Counted from the stretch's first letter, positions 47,681 to 59,700 are shown. The stretch is 64,000 nucleotides of DNA from Sciurus carolinensis (GCF_902686445.1 NC_062232.1:93358932-93422931), one strand, 5' to 3'. Notes: generated from the sequence alone by a model not told the origin. A program made the numbers and translations.

Positions 47681-47881
47681 TGGGAGGGTACCAGGGATTG
47701 AACTCAGGAGCACTCCACCACCAAGCCACATCCCCAGCCTTATTTTGTATTTTATTCAGAGACAGGGTCCCACTGAGTTTCTTAGCGCCTTGCTTTTTCT
47801 GAAGCTGGCTTTAAACTTGCAATTCTCCTGCCTCAGCCTCCTGAACTGCTGGGATTACAGGTGTGTGCCACCACACATGGC
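47681..47881 (-). mobile_element. MEN-type dimeric SINE, antisense, nested in L1
   Basis: ID half ('gggtaccagggattgaac', 'accaagccacatccccagcc') followed by B1 half ('ctcctgcctcagcctcctga', 'gggattacaggtgtgtgcc') on the plus strand. Direct repeats at 47670-47680 and 47882-47892 match at 10 of 11. The 73-codon plus frame across it is the usual SINE artefact. Confidence 0.92.
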
Positions 47882-47920
47882 TTAACCATTTTTTAATATA
47901 CCTGTTGGCCAAATGGACAT

Positions 47921-48475
47921 CTTTTTTTTTTCTTTTTTTAATATAGTTTTTATTTATCTTTTAATTTTTTACAGACTGCATTTTGATTCATTGTACACAA
48001 ATGAGGTACATCATTTCGTTTCTATGCTTGTACACAGTGTAGATTCATACCATTCATGTAATCATACATGTACATAGGGTAATGATGTGTGTCTCATTCC
48101 ACCATTTTTTCTACCCCCTCCCTCTCATTTCCTTCTACATAATCTAAAGTTCCCCATTCTTCTCTCCCTTCCCACCCCCCACTCCCATTATATATCATTC
48201 TCCACTTACCAGGGAAAACATTTGGTCTTTGGTTTTTTGGGATTGGCTTATTTTACTTAGGATGATATTCTCCAATTCCATCCATTTACCTGCAAATGCC
48301 ATAATTTTATCCTTCTTTATGACTGAATAATATTCCATTATGTATATATACTACAGTTTCTTTATCCATTCGTCTGTTGAAGGGCATCTAGGTTGGTTCC
48401 ACAATCTAGCTATTGTGAACTGAGCTGCTATAAATATCGATGTGGTTGTGTTACTGTAATATGCTGACTGTAAGT
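47921..48475 (-). mobile_element. Younger 5'-truncated L1, antisense, perfect target duplication
   Basis: 555 bp of L1 3' UTR plus the very end of ORF2, bracketed by the perfect 11-bp repeat caaatggacat at 47910-47920 and 48476-48486. The T-rich start is the complement of the poly(A) tail. C-tracts at 48166-48186 form a four-tract G-quadruplex motif on the L1 sense strand. It inserted in the older L1 beside the SINE. Confidence 0.93.
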
Positions 48476-48833
48476 CAAATGGACATATTTTGAGAAATGT
48501 ATATTTAATTCTATTCCCCCTTTTTAAAATTGGGTTATTTGCTTTTTGATGTTGAGTTTTTGTAGGTCCTTATAAATTTTGGAGACCAGCCAACTGTCAA
48601 ATATATACCTTGCAGATTTTTTCCTATTCTGAAGGTGTTCTCTTCACTCTGTTGTTTCCTTTGCTGTGCAGAAACATTTTGGTTTTATGTAATCACAATT
48701 GTTTATTTTCTCTTTTGTTTCCTGTGTTTTTGGGGTCTTGTCCAAAAAATCGTCACCCATCCCAATGTCCTGAAGTGCTTCCCCTATGTTTCTTCTAATA
48801 CTTTCATAGTTTCATATCTTACATTTAAGTCTT

Positions 48834-49564
48834 TTCAAAATTTGTTCTAATTAGTTATACATGACAGTAGAATGCATTTTGACACATCATACATAAATGA
48901 AGTACAACTTCTCACTCTTCTGGTTGTACACATTATAGAATCATACCAGTCTTGTAATCATATATGCACATAGGGTAATAATGTCCAATTCATTCTACTG
49001 TCCTTTCTACCCCTGTATCCCCTCTCCTCCCTTCACCCCTCTCTGTCTAACCCCAAGTACATCTATTCTTCCCTAGCCCCCACTCTCTTATCGTGAATTA
49101 GCATCCACATACCAGAGAAAACATTTTGCCTTTGGTTTTTTGAGATTGGCTTATTTCACTTAGCATGATATTCTCTAGCTCCATCCTTTTACCTGCAAAT
49201 GCCATAATTTCATTCTCAGTAATATTCCATTGTGTATATGTACCACCGTTTCTTTATCCGTTCATCTGTTGAAGGGCACCTAGGTTGGTTCCATAATTTG
49301 GCTATTGTGAATTGAGCTGCTATAAACATTGATGTGACTGTGTCACTGTAGTATGCTTACTTTAAGTCCTTTGGGTATAAACCATGGAGTGGGATAACTG
49401 GGTCAAAAGGTGGTTCCATTCAAAGTTTTCTGAGGAATCTCCATACTGCTTTCTATAATGGTTACACTTCCACCAGGAAAGTATGAGTGTACCTTTTCCC
49501 CACATCTTTGCCAACTTTTATTATTGCTTGTATTCTTTATCAGAATGGCAATTATCAAGAATAG
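48834..49564 (-). mobile_element. Younger 5'-truncated L1, antisense, perfect target duplication
   Basis: About 731 bp of L1 3' UTR and ORF2 C-terminus between perfect 11-bp copies of atttaagtctt at 48823-48833 and 49565-49575. The plus-strand wording ('gattggcttatttcacttag', 'ccattgtgtatatgtaccac', 'ggttggttccataatttggc') parallels the neighbour at 47921. The poly(A) tail has almost vanished, suggesting it is older than that neighbour. Confidence 0.9.
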
Positions 49565-50539
49565 ATTTAAGTCTTCAATCCATTTAGTGTTGAGTTTTAT
49601 AAGTAGCATAAGATAGTAGTCTAGTTTTATTCCTCTGCATGTGGATATCCAATTTTCCCAGGTCTATTTATTGTGATGACTGTCCTTTCTCCAATGTGTA
49701 TTTGTAGCCCCTTTGCCAAAAATCAGTCAGTCATAGATGCATGGGTTAACTTCTAGGCTCTTTATTCTGTTGCATTAGACTATATGTCTGTTTTTAATGC
49801 CAATACTATACTGTTTTGATTACTAGAGCTTTGTAGAACATTTCAAAGTCTGCTAATATAATACCTCTTGTGTGTTCTTTGTTCATAATGGCTTTGGCTA
49901 TTTATGTGGTTGGATTTTTGATGCAGGTATGCATATGGTTTCACATGAATTTTAGGATTTCTTTTCCTAGTTATCTGAAGAATGGCATTGGTATTTTGAT
50001 AAGTATTGCATTGAATCTGTTTATTGCTTTGGGTATTACGAACATTTAAACAACATTGATTCTTCTTAAACACAGGATAGCTTTTCTCTTCAATTTCTTT
50101 TATCAATGTTTTATAGTTTTCATTGTAGAGAGTTTTCACCTGTTTGATTACATTTATTCCTTGATATTTTTCTATCTGTTGTAAATAGGATTGCTTTCTT
50201 GATTTCTATTTCAGATAATTCACCATTGGCATATACCAATGTTACTATTTTTTAGGCTTGCAACTTTTCTGAATTCATTTTTTAAAATTTTAAACATTTT
50301 TTGTTGAATACTTTGGAGCATTCTACATATAAGATCATATCATCTGCAAACTGTGAAAATTTCACTTCTTTTCCAATTGGAATGCTCTTTCTCCTGCCTG
50401 ATTGATCTGATTAAAATATCCAATAACATCTTGAATAAAAGTCATGAATGTGGGCTTCTAAAAGGTAAAGTTAGTTTTGATTCTCCAAGTTTTGTCTCAT
50501 TTTAGCTCCACAGACAAAGTACCTCTAAGGGAAAGTATT

Positions 50540-51010
50540 CCATATATAACTGATATTTTTAATTTTTATAAATAAACTATTATTAAAGTATAATATGCAT
50601 ACAATATATAAAGAAAAATGCACATCTTTTAAAATCATGAATGGACCAATGTAACTAGCCAAATATTAAAAAAAAATTTACAGGACTTTAGATGTCCCCT
50701 TGAGCTTTACAGTCACTATCTAAATCTTCTTCTCATAGGTAACCACTCTCCTGATTCATCATATCATGGATTTCTTTTTACTCTTACTTTCTCCTTAAAT
50801 TGAATCATATGGCCTGTACCCTGTAACCTGTTCTCTTTTGCTCTACATTATGTTTTTGAGCTTCATCTGTGTTGTTTTGTGTAGCAGTATCCACTTATTT
50901 TCACTGCTACATAATATCCTACTGAATAAAAGTTTATTAATAATTTCTAATGTTAATGGGCAGTAGAGTTATTTTCAGTATGATACTTTAGAGTGTTGCT
51001 ATTTATGTGT
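50540..51010 (-). mobile_element. Ancient L1 3' fragment, antisense
   Basis: 'attaaagtataatatgcata', 'catgaatggaccaatgtaac', 'ggtaaccactctcctgattc', 'gaatcatatggcctgtaccc' and 'gagcttcatctgtgttgttt' follow the complement of an ancient L1 3' UTR. Confidence 0.65.
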
Positions 51011-51645
51011 CTACAGGGCAAGAGGTTTTTCTACCCCCTCCCTTTGAGGGTTTCTTCTACTCATGCCCCAGAAGTCAGATATTTTTGCCTGAGTCATGAG
51101 GAAGAAAGTATTTGTTGCCCTACCAGTAACAACTTAACCTTCACTTAGTAGGAAAAAGTATCCTAAAAATCAACTGGACTTCTTGCCAACATGCCAACAA
51201 CATTCAAGAACACAGTGTGCCACCAAGGGAAGAGAGCCTCTCTTAGACTCCTGCTTTATCCCCAATCTTCTTCACAATAACTGGGTACTTCCCTAGAAGA
51301 GAGTATTCAAGCAAATGTGAGGTCTTTTTATGTCTCGGACTTCTACCTCTCCCAAACTGACCCCCTTTACCCCTACTTGACTTTAGAAATTTGATAAAAA
51401 TTTAACATTTCGTCTAATCTGTATGTGTGGTGGAGACTTATCTGCTCTGCCAATGTGAAAAAGTGTGTATTGTGTTTTTCCTTGGAGACACTTATCACTC
51501 TTTTGAATATTTGTTTGATTTTCTTGTTAATGTGACTCTGATCAGCTCAAGAAAAATTATTTTGTAGATTGTCTAAAATTTTCTCACTCTTAACATGGAA
51601 ACCTCTTTTATCATGGATTTCTACACCCTAAACATAACTGGAACA
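51011..51645. other. Unassigned sequence
   Basis: No gene or clear repeat. It may include further decayed L1. Confidence 0.35.
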
Positions 51646-51742
51646 CTCAAATAATGTTACTATGAATTTTTTATTCATGAATTTAATGTATTCATGTATA
51701 CATATCTATTGGGTATATATCTAGAAGAAGAATTGTTGGATC

Positions 51743-51783
<41 letters not shown>

Positions 51784-52170
51784 CAATATTAATACAGACC
51801 TCCAGTTTCCCAAAGTATTTTACCAATTTACACTCCTACTGGTATTGGATGAAAGTTATAGTCAATATTTAGAAGCATCATCTCTTATTATTATTATCTT
51901 GGCCATTCTCATGTGCATATACTAGTAACTCATTGTAATGTAACTTGAATTTCTCTGTTGGGTATATTTTTATTTATACCTTTTTATTTATTTATTTAAT
52001 TTTGTGAAGTTTTTTTTTTCTAGTCATTTCCTTGTGTTCTATGGAGTGTTTGAACTTTTTCATATTGGTTTGTAGGAATTCTTTATGTATCTTACAAATG
52101 AGTTGTTGAAGTTGTATGCATTAGATAGTGTTTCTCATTTTGTGAGTTGCTTTTTACTCTCTTCATGATG
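51646..52170 (-). mobile_element. Old L1 fragment, antisense
   Basis: 'tctattgggtatatatctag', 'agaattgttggatcatatg', 'tttaccaatttacactccta' and 'ggccattctcatgtgcatat' are in antisense L1 order; a TG microsatellite expanded inside it. Confidence 0.7.
51746..51782. repeat. (TG)18 microsatellite inside L1
   Basis: Uninterrupted TG run starting after 'ggatcata'. Confidence 0.97.
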
Positions 52171-52174
52171 TCTT

Positions 52175-52554
52175 CTATTTTTATTTTTATTTTATTAGAG
52201 CTTATAGTTATACATAGTAGTTTGGTTCATCCAGACAAACACATGCATGGAATTTGATTTCAGTTCATGATTGCCCATTTTCCCTCCCATCCTCCCTCCC
52301 CTCTCCCATTCTCCTTCCTGAACTCTACTAGATTTGCTTTTGCTTGTCTATTAATTTACTTTTTATTGTTTCTATTATGTTATCCTTCCCTCCCCCTTTC
52401 CTTTATTTTACTCTAGCTTCTACATATGAGAGAAAACAGTCAACCTTTGAGTTTCTGAGTTTGGCTAATTTCACTTAGTATGATATTCTCCATTGCCATC
52501 CACTTACCAGTAAATGACATAATTCCATTCTTTTTTGTGGCCGAGTAGAACTCC

Positions 52555-52587
<33 letters not shown>

Positions 52588-53802
52588 ATTTGCATGTATA
52601 AAACTTTTATAATTCATTTGATTTTGGGGCATCTGGGTTGATTTCATAATTTAGCCATTGTGAATTATGCTGTAATAAACAATGAGGTGACTGTATTGCT
52701 TCAGTATGCCAATTTTAGATCTTTTGGAAAAATACCAAGGAGTGGGATAGCTGGGTCATATGGTGTTTCCATCCCTAGTTTTTTGAGGAAGTTCCATACT
52801 AATTTCCAGAGTGGTTGTACTGGTCTGCAGCCCCACCAACAATACACAACAGTACCTTTCCCCCACAACCTCACCAGAATTTATCATCATTCAAATTCTT
52901 GATCTTTGCCATGCTGACTAGAGTGAGATGAAATCTTAATGCAGTTTTGATTTGCATTTCCCTGATTACTAGAGATGTTGAACTTTTTTTTTCGTGTATT
53001 TTTTGACCATTAGTGTTTATTCTTTAAAGCAGTTTCTGTTTGGTTCTGCCTATTAATTTTTGTGTTAAATTTTTTTAATTCTTTGAATATTCTGGATATT
53101 AATCCCCTATTGGAGGGGTGGCTGGCCAAGATTTTCTCCCAATTTGTAGGCTTTTTCTTCATGCTTTTAATAATTTCCTTTGCTGTTCAGAAGATTTCTA
53201 ATTTGATGGCATGCCACTTATTGACTTTTGGTTTTAATTCTTGTGCTTTGGGGGTCTTGTTAAAAAGTTGATGCCAGCACCAAAGTGATGGACTGTTGAC
53301 CTTATGTTATCTTCTAACTGTTGTAAAGTTTCTTGTCTAATTCCTAAGTCTTTGACCCATTTTTATTTGAGTGTGGTGCAGGGTGGGAGATAGGGCTCTA
53401 GTATCAGTCTTCTACATATAGTTATCCAGATTTTTCCAGTTTAAAAGGCTGCCTTTTCTTCAAAATATATTTTTGAATCTTTGTCAAGTATCAGATGGCT
53501 ATAGGTATGTGGGTTGTCTCTGTCTTCTATTCTCTTTGATTGGTCTTCATGTCTATTTTGATAATAATGCCATGCAGTTTTTGTTACTACAGCTCTGTAG
53601 TATGATTTCAGGTCAGGTAGTGTGATGCCTCCTGATTCACTTGTTTTGTTTAGTATTGCTTTGATTATTCTGTATCTTATTCTTACAAATGAATTTAAAA
53701 ATTGTTTTCTCTAATTCTGTGAAGAATGTTATTAGTATTTTGATAGGAATTGCATTAAATCTGTACACTGCTTTTGGTAGTATGGTCATTATGACAATAT
53801 TT
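52175..53802 (-). mobile_element. 5'-truncated L1, antisense
   Basis: 3' UTR with C-rich block (52280-52420), then the ORF2 C-terminal half up to the thumb region ('gctttgattattctgtatct', 'attagtattttgataggaat'). A TG microsatellite (52557-52585) lies where the family reads 'attgtgtatata'. It stops at 53802, where another L1 begins with its T-rich tail. Confidence 0.85.
52557..52585. repeat. (TG)14 microsatellite inside L1
   Basis: TG run expanded from a TGTGTATATA-type stretch that is common in L1 ORF2. Confidence 0.96.
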
Positions 53803-54026
53803 TTTTAAATTTATTTTTATTGTAAACAAATGGGATACATGTTGTTTCTGTTTGTACATGGAGTAACAGCATACCATTTGCATATTCATACATTTACATA
53901 GAGTAATGATGGTTGATTCATTCTGTTATTTTTTTCCTTCCCCCCACCCCTCCCACCTCTCTTTTCCCTCTATACAGTTCCTCCTTCCTCCATGCTTGCC
54001 CCCCTCCCACCCCCCATTATGTGTCA

Positions 54027-57000
54027 TCATCCACTTATCAGTGAGATCATTCGTCTTTTGGATTTTTGAGATTGGTTTATCTCACTTAACATGATGTTCT
54101 CCAATTTCATCCATTTGCCTGCAAATGCCATAATTTTATTATTCTTTATAGCTGAGTAATATTCCATTGTATATATATGCCACAGTTTCTTTATCCATTC
54201 ATCAACTGAAGGGCATCTAGGTTGGTTCCACAGTCTGGCTATTGTGAATTGAGCAGCTATGAGCATTGATGTGCCTGTATCTCTGTAGTATGCTGATTTT
54301 AAGTCCTTTGGGTATAGGCCAAGGAGTGGGATAGCTGAGTCAAATGGTACGTCCATTCCAAGTTTTCTAAGGAATCTCCACACTGCTTTCCAGAGTGGCT
54401 GCACTAATTTGCAGCCCCACCAGCAATGTATGAGTGTACCTTTTCCCCCACATCCTCTCCAACACCTATTGTTGCTTGTATTCTTGATAATTGCCATTCT
54501 AATTGGGGTGAGATAGAATCTTAGTGTAGTTTTGACTTGCATTTCTCTTATTACTAGAGATGGTGAACATTTTTTCATATATATGTTGATTGCTTGTACA
54601 TCTTCTTCTGTGAAGTGTCTGTTCATATCCTTAGCCCATTTGTTGATTGGGTTATTTGTATTCTTGGTGTAGAGTTTTTTGAGTTCTTTATATATTCTGG
54701 AAATTAGTGCTCTATCTGAAGTATGAGTGGCAAAGATATTCTCCCACTCTGTAGGCTCTCTCTTCACATTGCTGATAGTTTCCTTTGCTGAGAGAAAGCT
54801 ATTTAGTTTGAATCTATCCCAGTTGTTGATTCTTGCTTTTATTTCTTGTGCTATGGGAGTCCTGTTAAGGAAGTCTGATCCTAAGCCAACAAGTTGAAGA
54901 TTTGGACCTACATTTTCTTCTATAAGATGCAGGGTCTCTGGTCTGATTCAAGGTCCTTGATTCATGTTGAGTTGAGTTTGTGCAGGGTGAGAGATAGGGG
55001 TTTAATTTCATTCTGTTGCATATGGATTTCCAGTTTTCCCAGCACCATTTGTTGAAGAGGCTATCTTTTCTCCATTGCATATTTTTGGCCCCTTTTTCTA
55101 GTATGAGAAAATTGTATTTATTTGGGTTTGTGTCCGTGTCCTCTATTCTGTACCATTGATCTACCTGTCTATTTTGGTGCCAATACCATGCTGTTTTTGT
55201 TACTATTGCTTTGTAGTATAGTTGAAGTTCTGGTATTGTGATACCCCCTATTTCATTCTTCCTGCTAAGGATTGCTTTAGCTATTCTGGGTTTCTTATTC
55301 TTCCAGATGAATTTCATGATTGCTTGCTCTATTTCTGTAAGGTATGTCATTGGGATTTTAATTGGAATTGCATTGAATCTGTATAGCACTTTTGGTAGTA
55401 TGGCCATTTTGACAATGTTGATTCTGCCTATCCAAGAACATAGGATATTTTTCTGTCTTCTGAAGTCCTCCTCAATTTCTTTTTCAAAATATTTTTTAGT
55501 TGTAGATGGAAACAATACCTTTATTTTATTTATTTTTTTTATTTTTATGTGATCCTGAGGATGGAACCCAGTGCCTCACACATGCCAGTAAGTGCTCTAT
55601 CACTGAGCCACAACCCCAGTCCCTCTTTCTTTAGTGTTTTACAATTTTCATTGTAGAGCTCATTTACCTCCTTGATTAGATTTATTCCCAAGTATTTTAC
55701 TTGTTTTATATTTTTGAAGTCATTGCAAATGGGATTGTTTTCCTAATTTCTTCCTCAACTGAATCACTGTTGGAGTATAGGAAAGCTATTCATTTATGGG
55801 TGTTGATCTTGTATCCTGCTACCTTGCCTAACTATTTATAAGCTCTAGACAACTTTTGGTGGAGTTTTTGGGTCTTCTAGTTATAGGATTATATTGTTGG
55901 TACATAGAGATTTTTTGACTTCTCCTTTTACTATATGTTTCTCTTTGACTTCCTTTTCTTGCCTGGTTGCTCTGGTTAATGTTTTGAGGACTATATTGAA
56001 TAGGAGTGGTAAGAGTGGACATCCTTGTCTTGTTCTTGATTTTAGAGGCAATGCTTTTACTTTTTCTCCATTTAGTATGATGTTGCCTTGAGGTTTATCA
56101 TAGATGGCCTTTATTATGTTGAGGTAAGTTGTTTCGATCTCTAGTTTCTCCAGTATTTTTAACATGAATGTGTGTTGGATTTTATCAAAGGCCTTTTCTG
56201 AATCTGTTGAGATAATCATGTGATTTTGTCCTCAGTTCTGTTTAAGTCATAAATTACATTTATTGATTTGCATATGTTCAACCAACCTTGTGTTCCTGGA
56301 ATGAGACCACTTGATCATGAAGTATTAGCATGGAATTTGATTGTTAGAATGTTGTTTGCTAATATTTTATTAAAGATTTTTGCATCTATGTTCTTCAGGG
56401 ATATTGGTCTATGTTTTCTTTCCTTGATGTGTCTTTTTCTGGTTTTGGTATCAAGGTTATACTGGATTCACAGAATGTATTTAGGAGTGTTCATTCCCTT
56501 ACAGTTTTATTCAATAATTGGAGAAATACTGGTGTTAGTTCCTCTGTAAAGGTCTGGTAGAATTCAACTGGTAGAATCAGGTCCTGGGTTTTTCTTTTTT
56601 GGAAGATTTTTAATCATTGTTTCAAATTAATTACTTGATAATGATCTGTTTATGTTTTCTGTATCTTCCTGATTCAATTTGGACAGGCAATATGTGTCTA
56701 GAAATTTGTCAATGTCTTCCATATTTTTCAGTTTATTAGAATATAAATTTTCAAAAAAGGTTCAATAATCCTTTGGATTTCAGAAGGGTCTATGGTGATA
56801 TTTCCTTTTTATCTCTGATCCTGTTGCTTTGCATCTTCTCACTCCTTTTGGTTAGTTTGTCTAGGTGTTTGCCAATCTTATTTCTCTCTTCAAAGAACCA
56901 ACTCTTTGTTGCATTGATCCTGTGTATTGTTTTCTTATTCTCAATTTCATTGATTTCAGCTCTGATCTTAATTATTTCCTGTCTTCTACTGGGTTTGGAG

Positions 57001-57972
57001 TTAGTTTTTTTCCCTAAGGCTTTAAGGTGAAGCATAAGCTTATTTATGTGGGATCTCTCTAATTTTTAATGTAGGCACTCAATGCTATAAAATTTTCCTC
57101 TTATAAGTGCTTTCATATTCTCCCAGAGATTTGGATATGTTTCATCTATGCTCTTGTTTGATTCTAAGAATTTCTTTATTTCTATTCTTATGTCCTCTTG
57201 GAACCCTTCTTCATTTAAGAAAGTGTTGCTTAATCTCCATGTGTTTGTGTGGTTTTTATTATTTTCCTCCCTGTTAATTTCTAGCTTCATTCCTTTATGA
57301 TATGATAGGATATATAGAATTGTATCAATTATTTTGTATTTGCTCAGATTTACTTTGTGGCCTAGAATATGATTTCTTTTTTGAAAAATTTCTATGTTCA
57401 GCTGAGAAGAAAGCAAATTCTGCTGTTTTGGGGTGGAATATTCTGTAGATATCCATTAGGTACATTTGATTTACGTAGTGTTGTTTTGGGGGAAAATATC
57501 TTTATCGAGTTTGTTTTGCTGACTTGTCTATTGGTGATAGGGTGTACAGAAATCACCCAGTATTATTGTTTTGAGATCTATGCAAGTTTTAATTTCATGG
57601 AGTATTTTTTCCATGTAGTTGGATGCCTTATATTTGGGGCATAAACTGTTACAATATTGTTATATCTTCTTGTTTATTAGGATGTAGTGACCTTATTTGT
57701 CTCTTCTGAGTAAGTCTTACTTGAAATGTGCTTTGTCAGACATGAGAATAGGTACTTCTGTTGGTTTTCTTGGATCATATACATGGAATATTTTTTGCCA
57801 TCTTTTTACCTTCAGCCTGTGAATGTCTTCACCTATAAGATAAGTCTCTTGTAAACAGCATACTATTGAATCTTGTTTTTTGATCTGTTCTGCTAATCTG
57901 TCATTTCATTAGGGAGTTGAGAATGTTAACATTCAACATTAGTATGGGTATGTATTTGTGGTTTCCTGCCAT
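54027..57972 (-). pseudogene. L1 ORF2 (endonuclease-reverse transcriptase), inactivated
   Basis: The start codon complement is at 57970-57972 and the frame ends at 54027. Removing the SINE leaves about 3.81 kb, or 1270 codons, close to the normal L1 ORF2 length of about 1275. Visible pieces: endonuclease C-terminal part (57066-57416, 'HILGHKV'), linker (56790-57035, 'SWFFEERNKI'), RT palm (55881-56219, '[11 protein letters not shown]' and 'TRQGCPL'), thumb (54865-55515, '[16 protein letters not shown]') and the C-terminal domain (54027-54767) with a Cys-rich knuckle 'CWRGCG..HCWWGC'. Pieces lie in different frames. At the catalytic FADD box the codons read C-T-N-N, so both aspartates are lost. 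Confidence 0.9.
55486..55622 (-). mobile_element. ID-type SINE, antisense, inserted in L1 ORF2
   Basis: Plus strand: 'agttgtagatgga', 'aacaatacctttattttatt', T-rich spacer, then 'gatcctgaggatggaaccc' (B-box complement) and 'cactgagccacaaccccagt' (A-box side). L1 sequence 'ctcaatttct' before and 'ctttagtgttttacaa' after form a continuous ORF2 once it is removed. A short tttcttt-like target copy flanks it. Confidence 0.9.
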
Positions 57973-57999
57973 TTTTTGTTCAGTTTTATCCTGTCTTAA

Positions 58000-59450
58000 T
58001 TCTTGTTTAGTGGATAATTCTTCTATTGGACTTTCTCTGCTTGGGAGCTTTGGAAATTATTTTTTAGTTCCTCTGTGTGCAGTTTGTCTTTGAGTATGCT
58101 TTGTATTGCTATCTTGTGATCATGAATTATTTTAGTTTATTCTTGTCATTAAAAGCTTTTACTTCCTCCTAAGATTTGAAACTGAGCTTTGATGGGTATA
58201 GTAACCTTGACTGGAAGCTGTTTTCTTTTAAGACTTGGAATATCTCATTCCAGACCCTCCTTGATTTTAGGTCTGAGCTGAGAATTCAGAAGCAAGCCTT
58301 ATTGGCTTTCCTCCAAATGTGACTTGGTATTTCTCTCTTGTGGCTTTTAAGATTCTTTCCTTATTTTATATGTTAGGTATTTTGATTACGGTGTGTTTTA
58401 GAGAGCTTCTTATTTAACTAGGTCTATTTGGAGCTGTACAAAGTTCCTGCATATGGATGTCTATCTTGTTTCTGATATGGAAAACTTATCTGTAACCATC
58501 TCATTAAAACGACCTTTATGCCTTTAGTTTAAATCACTTGTTTCCCAGTGATTCTCAGGTTTGAGCTTTAAAGTTGTCTCAAAATTCTTGTATATTGTTG
58601 TTTTAGTCAGCTTTTTACTGCTGTGACTTAAAGATTCAACCAGAAAAATTTTAGGGAAGAAAAGTTTATGTGAGGGCTCATGGTTTCAGAAGTCTCAGTT
58701 CATAGAAGGCTGGCTCCATTCCTCAGGGCTTGAGATGAGGCAGAACATCATGGAGAAAGAGTGTGGCAGAGGGAAGCAGCTCACATGGTAATCAGGAAAT
58801 AGAGAGAGACTCCACTGGTCAGATACAAAATATATACTGCAAAGCCATGCCCCAATTCCCACCTCCTCCAGTCACACCCTACTACTTCAATTACCACTCA
58901 CTGATTAAATCACTGATTGGGTTAAGACACTTGCAACCCAATCATTTCTCCTATGAACCTTCTTGCATTCTCTCACACATGAGCTTTTGGGGGACACCAC
59001 ATCTAAACCATAACAATTCTGTTCATGTTCTATAATGTTGTTCCTTTCATTACCTTCTGTGTATTCAAGATCATTTAGCCTGTCACCAATGCCTGAAGTT
59101 CTGTCTTCAAGGGCTGAGGTTCTATTTTCTATGCAATCTAGACTGTTAGTGATGCCTTCAAGTGAGTTTTTGATTGTGTCTTTCATTTCTGGGAGTTCTG
59201 CTTCATTTCTTTTCATGATTTCTATTTAAGTGTTCTTTCATCTCCTATAATTGCTCTCTTAATTCCTTCCTTAGAACTTCTTTTACTTCATTGAACATTT
59301 TGATAGTCAGTGTCATAAATCTTTCTCTGAGTTTTCATCCACCTATCAATGGGATCCTTTGGGGGATTGTGGATTTTGGGGGCAGATTTGTATGCCTCTT
59401 TTCTCATGTTTTCAGAGGTCTTGGTCTTATGCATCAATTGAGGTGGATTC
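58000..59450 (-). pseudogene. L1 ORF1 (RNA-binding chaperone), inactivated and split
   Basis: On the minus strand 59216-59020 encodes a heptad-rich segment with 'NSLDCIENRTSALEDR' and 'GIGDRLNDLEY', the coiled-coil part of ORF1p, which trimerises and binds L1 RNA. An LTR interrupts the gene at 58599-59015. Beyond the LTR, ORF1's RNA-binding half continues without a long frame. The start codon cannot be fixed. Confidence 0.75.
58599..59015 (-). mobile_element. Solo MaLR-like LTR, antisense, inserted in L1 ORF1
   Basis: 417 bp from 'tgttttagtcag' to 'aaaccataaca' on the plus strand: 'ggctcatggtttcagaagtc', 'agagtgtggcagaggg', 'gggttaagacacttgcaacc' and 'gagcttttgggggacaccac'. Flanking 5-mers attgt (58594-58598) and attct (59016-59020) match with one difference. 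Since the LTR lies in the L1, it is the younger of the two. Confidence 0.92.
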
Positions 59451-59700
59451 TCCTACCTATTGTTTTGTCTGTGTCATTTTGTGTGTAATTATCTTATTTG
59501 TTCTGGGACTTCACTCTGTTTTAGATGTGTAAATAGATGCCAAAGGGTGGGACCTGAGTTTCCTCTGATTCTTCTTCCTTTGGTCCTTGTTGTTGGTTTG
59601 GGACTTTTGTCTCCTTACTTCTTTGAGTTGGAGTAATGTCAGGGAATGTTTAGTTCAGCAGCAGGGTCTCTATCGGGTGAATTTTTAGTGTTCCTGTAGG

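Larger units (their letters stand above)
46726..50480 (-). mobile_element. Old L1 (L1M-like), antisense, host of three later insertions
   Basis: The 3' UTR begins with wording typical of old L1s ('gataccatgtgatgttttga', 'tctatctcctcaaacattga'). It continues through the antisense ORF2 C-terminal region ('ttttatggcttaatagtact', 'ccagcagtgcct'-like, 'ggtccttataaattttggag') to the RT region near 50300 ('tagatcatatcatctgcaaa', where the FADD box should lie). It is broken by a SINE (47681-47881) and two younger L1s (47921-48475 and 48834-49564). All ORF2 frames are disrupted. Confidence 0.82.
53803..59700 (-). mobile_element. Near-complete dead L1, antisense
   Basis: In element order (minus strand): a 5' portion beyond about 59450, ORF1 around 59450-58000 split by an LTR, ORF2 57972-54027 split by a SINE, 3' UTR to 53803 with C-rich blocks and a T-rich end. 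It is the most complete L1 in the window. The 5' end is not fixed: GC-richer sequence to about 61640 may be its 5' UTR, but I could not match that part. Both ORFs contain stops and frameshifts, so it cannot move autonomously. Confidence 0.88.

Noticed and set aside
53941..54018. G-quadruplex on the sense strand of the L1 at 53803
   Set aside because: The C-rich blocks have only three separable tracts of three or more each, so neither meets the four-tract rule; they are near-misses.
54027..54767. 246-codon antisense frame, the longest in the window
   Set aside because: It is the C-terminal part of L1 ORF2 in a dead element, not a host gene.
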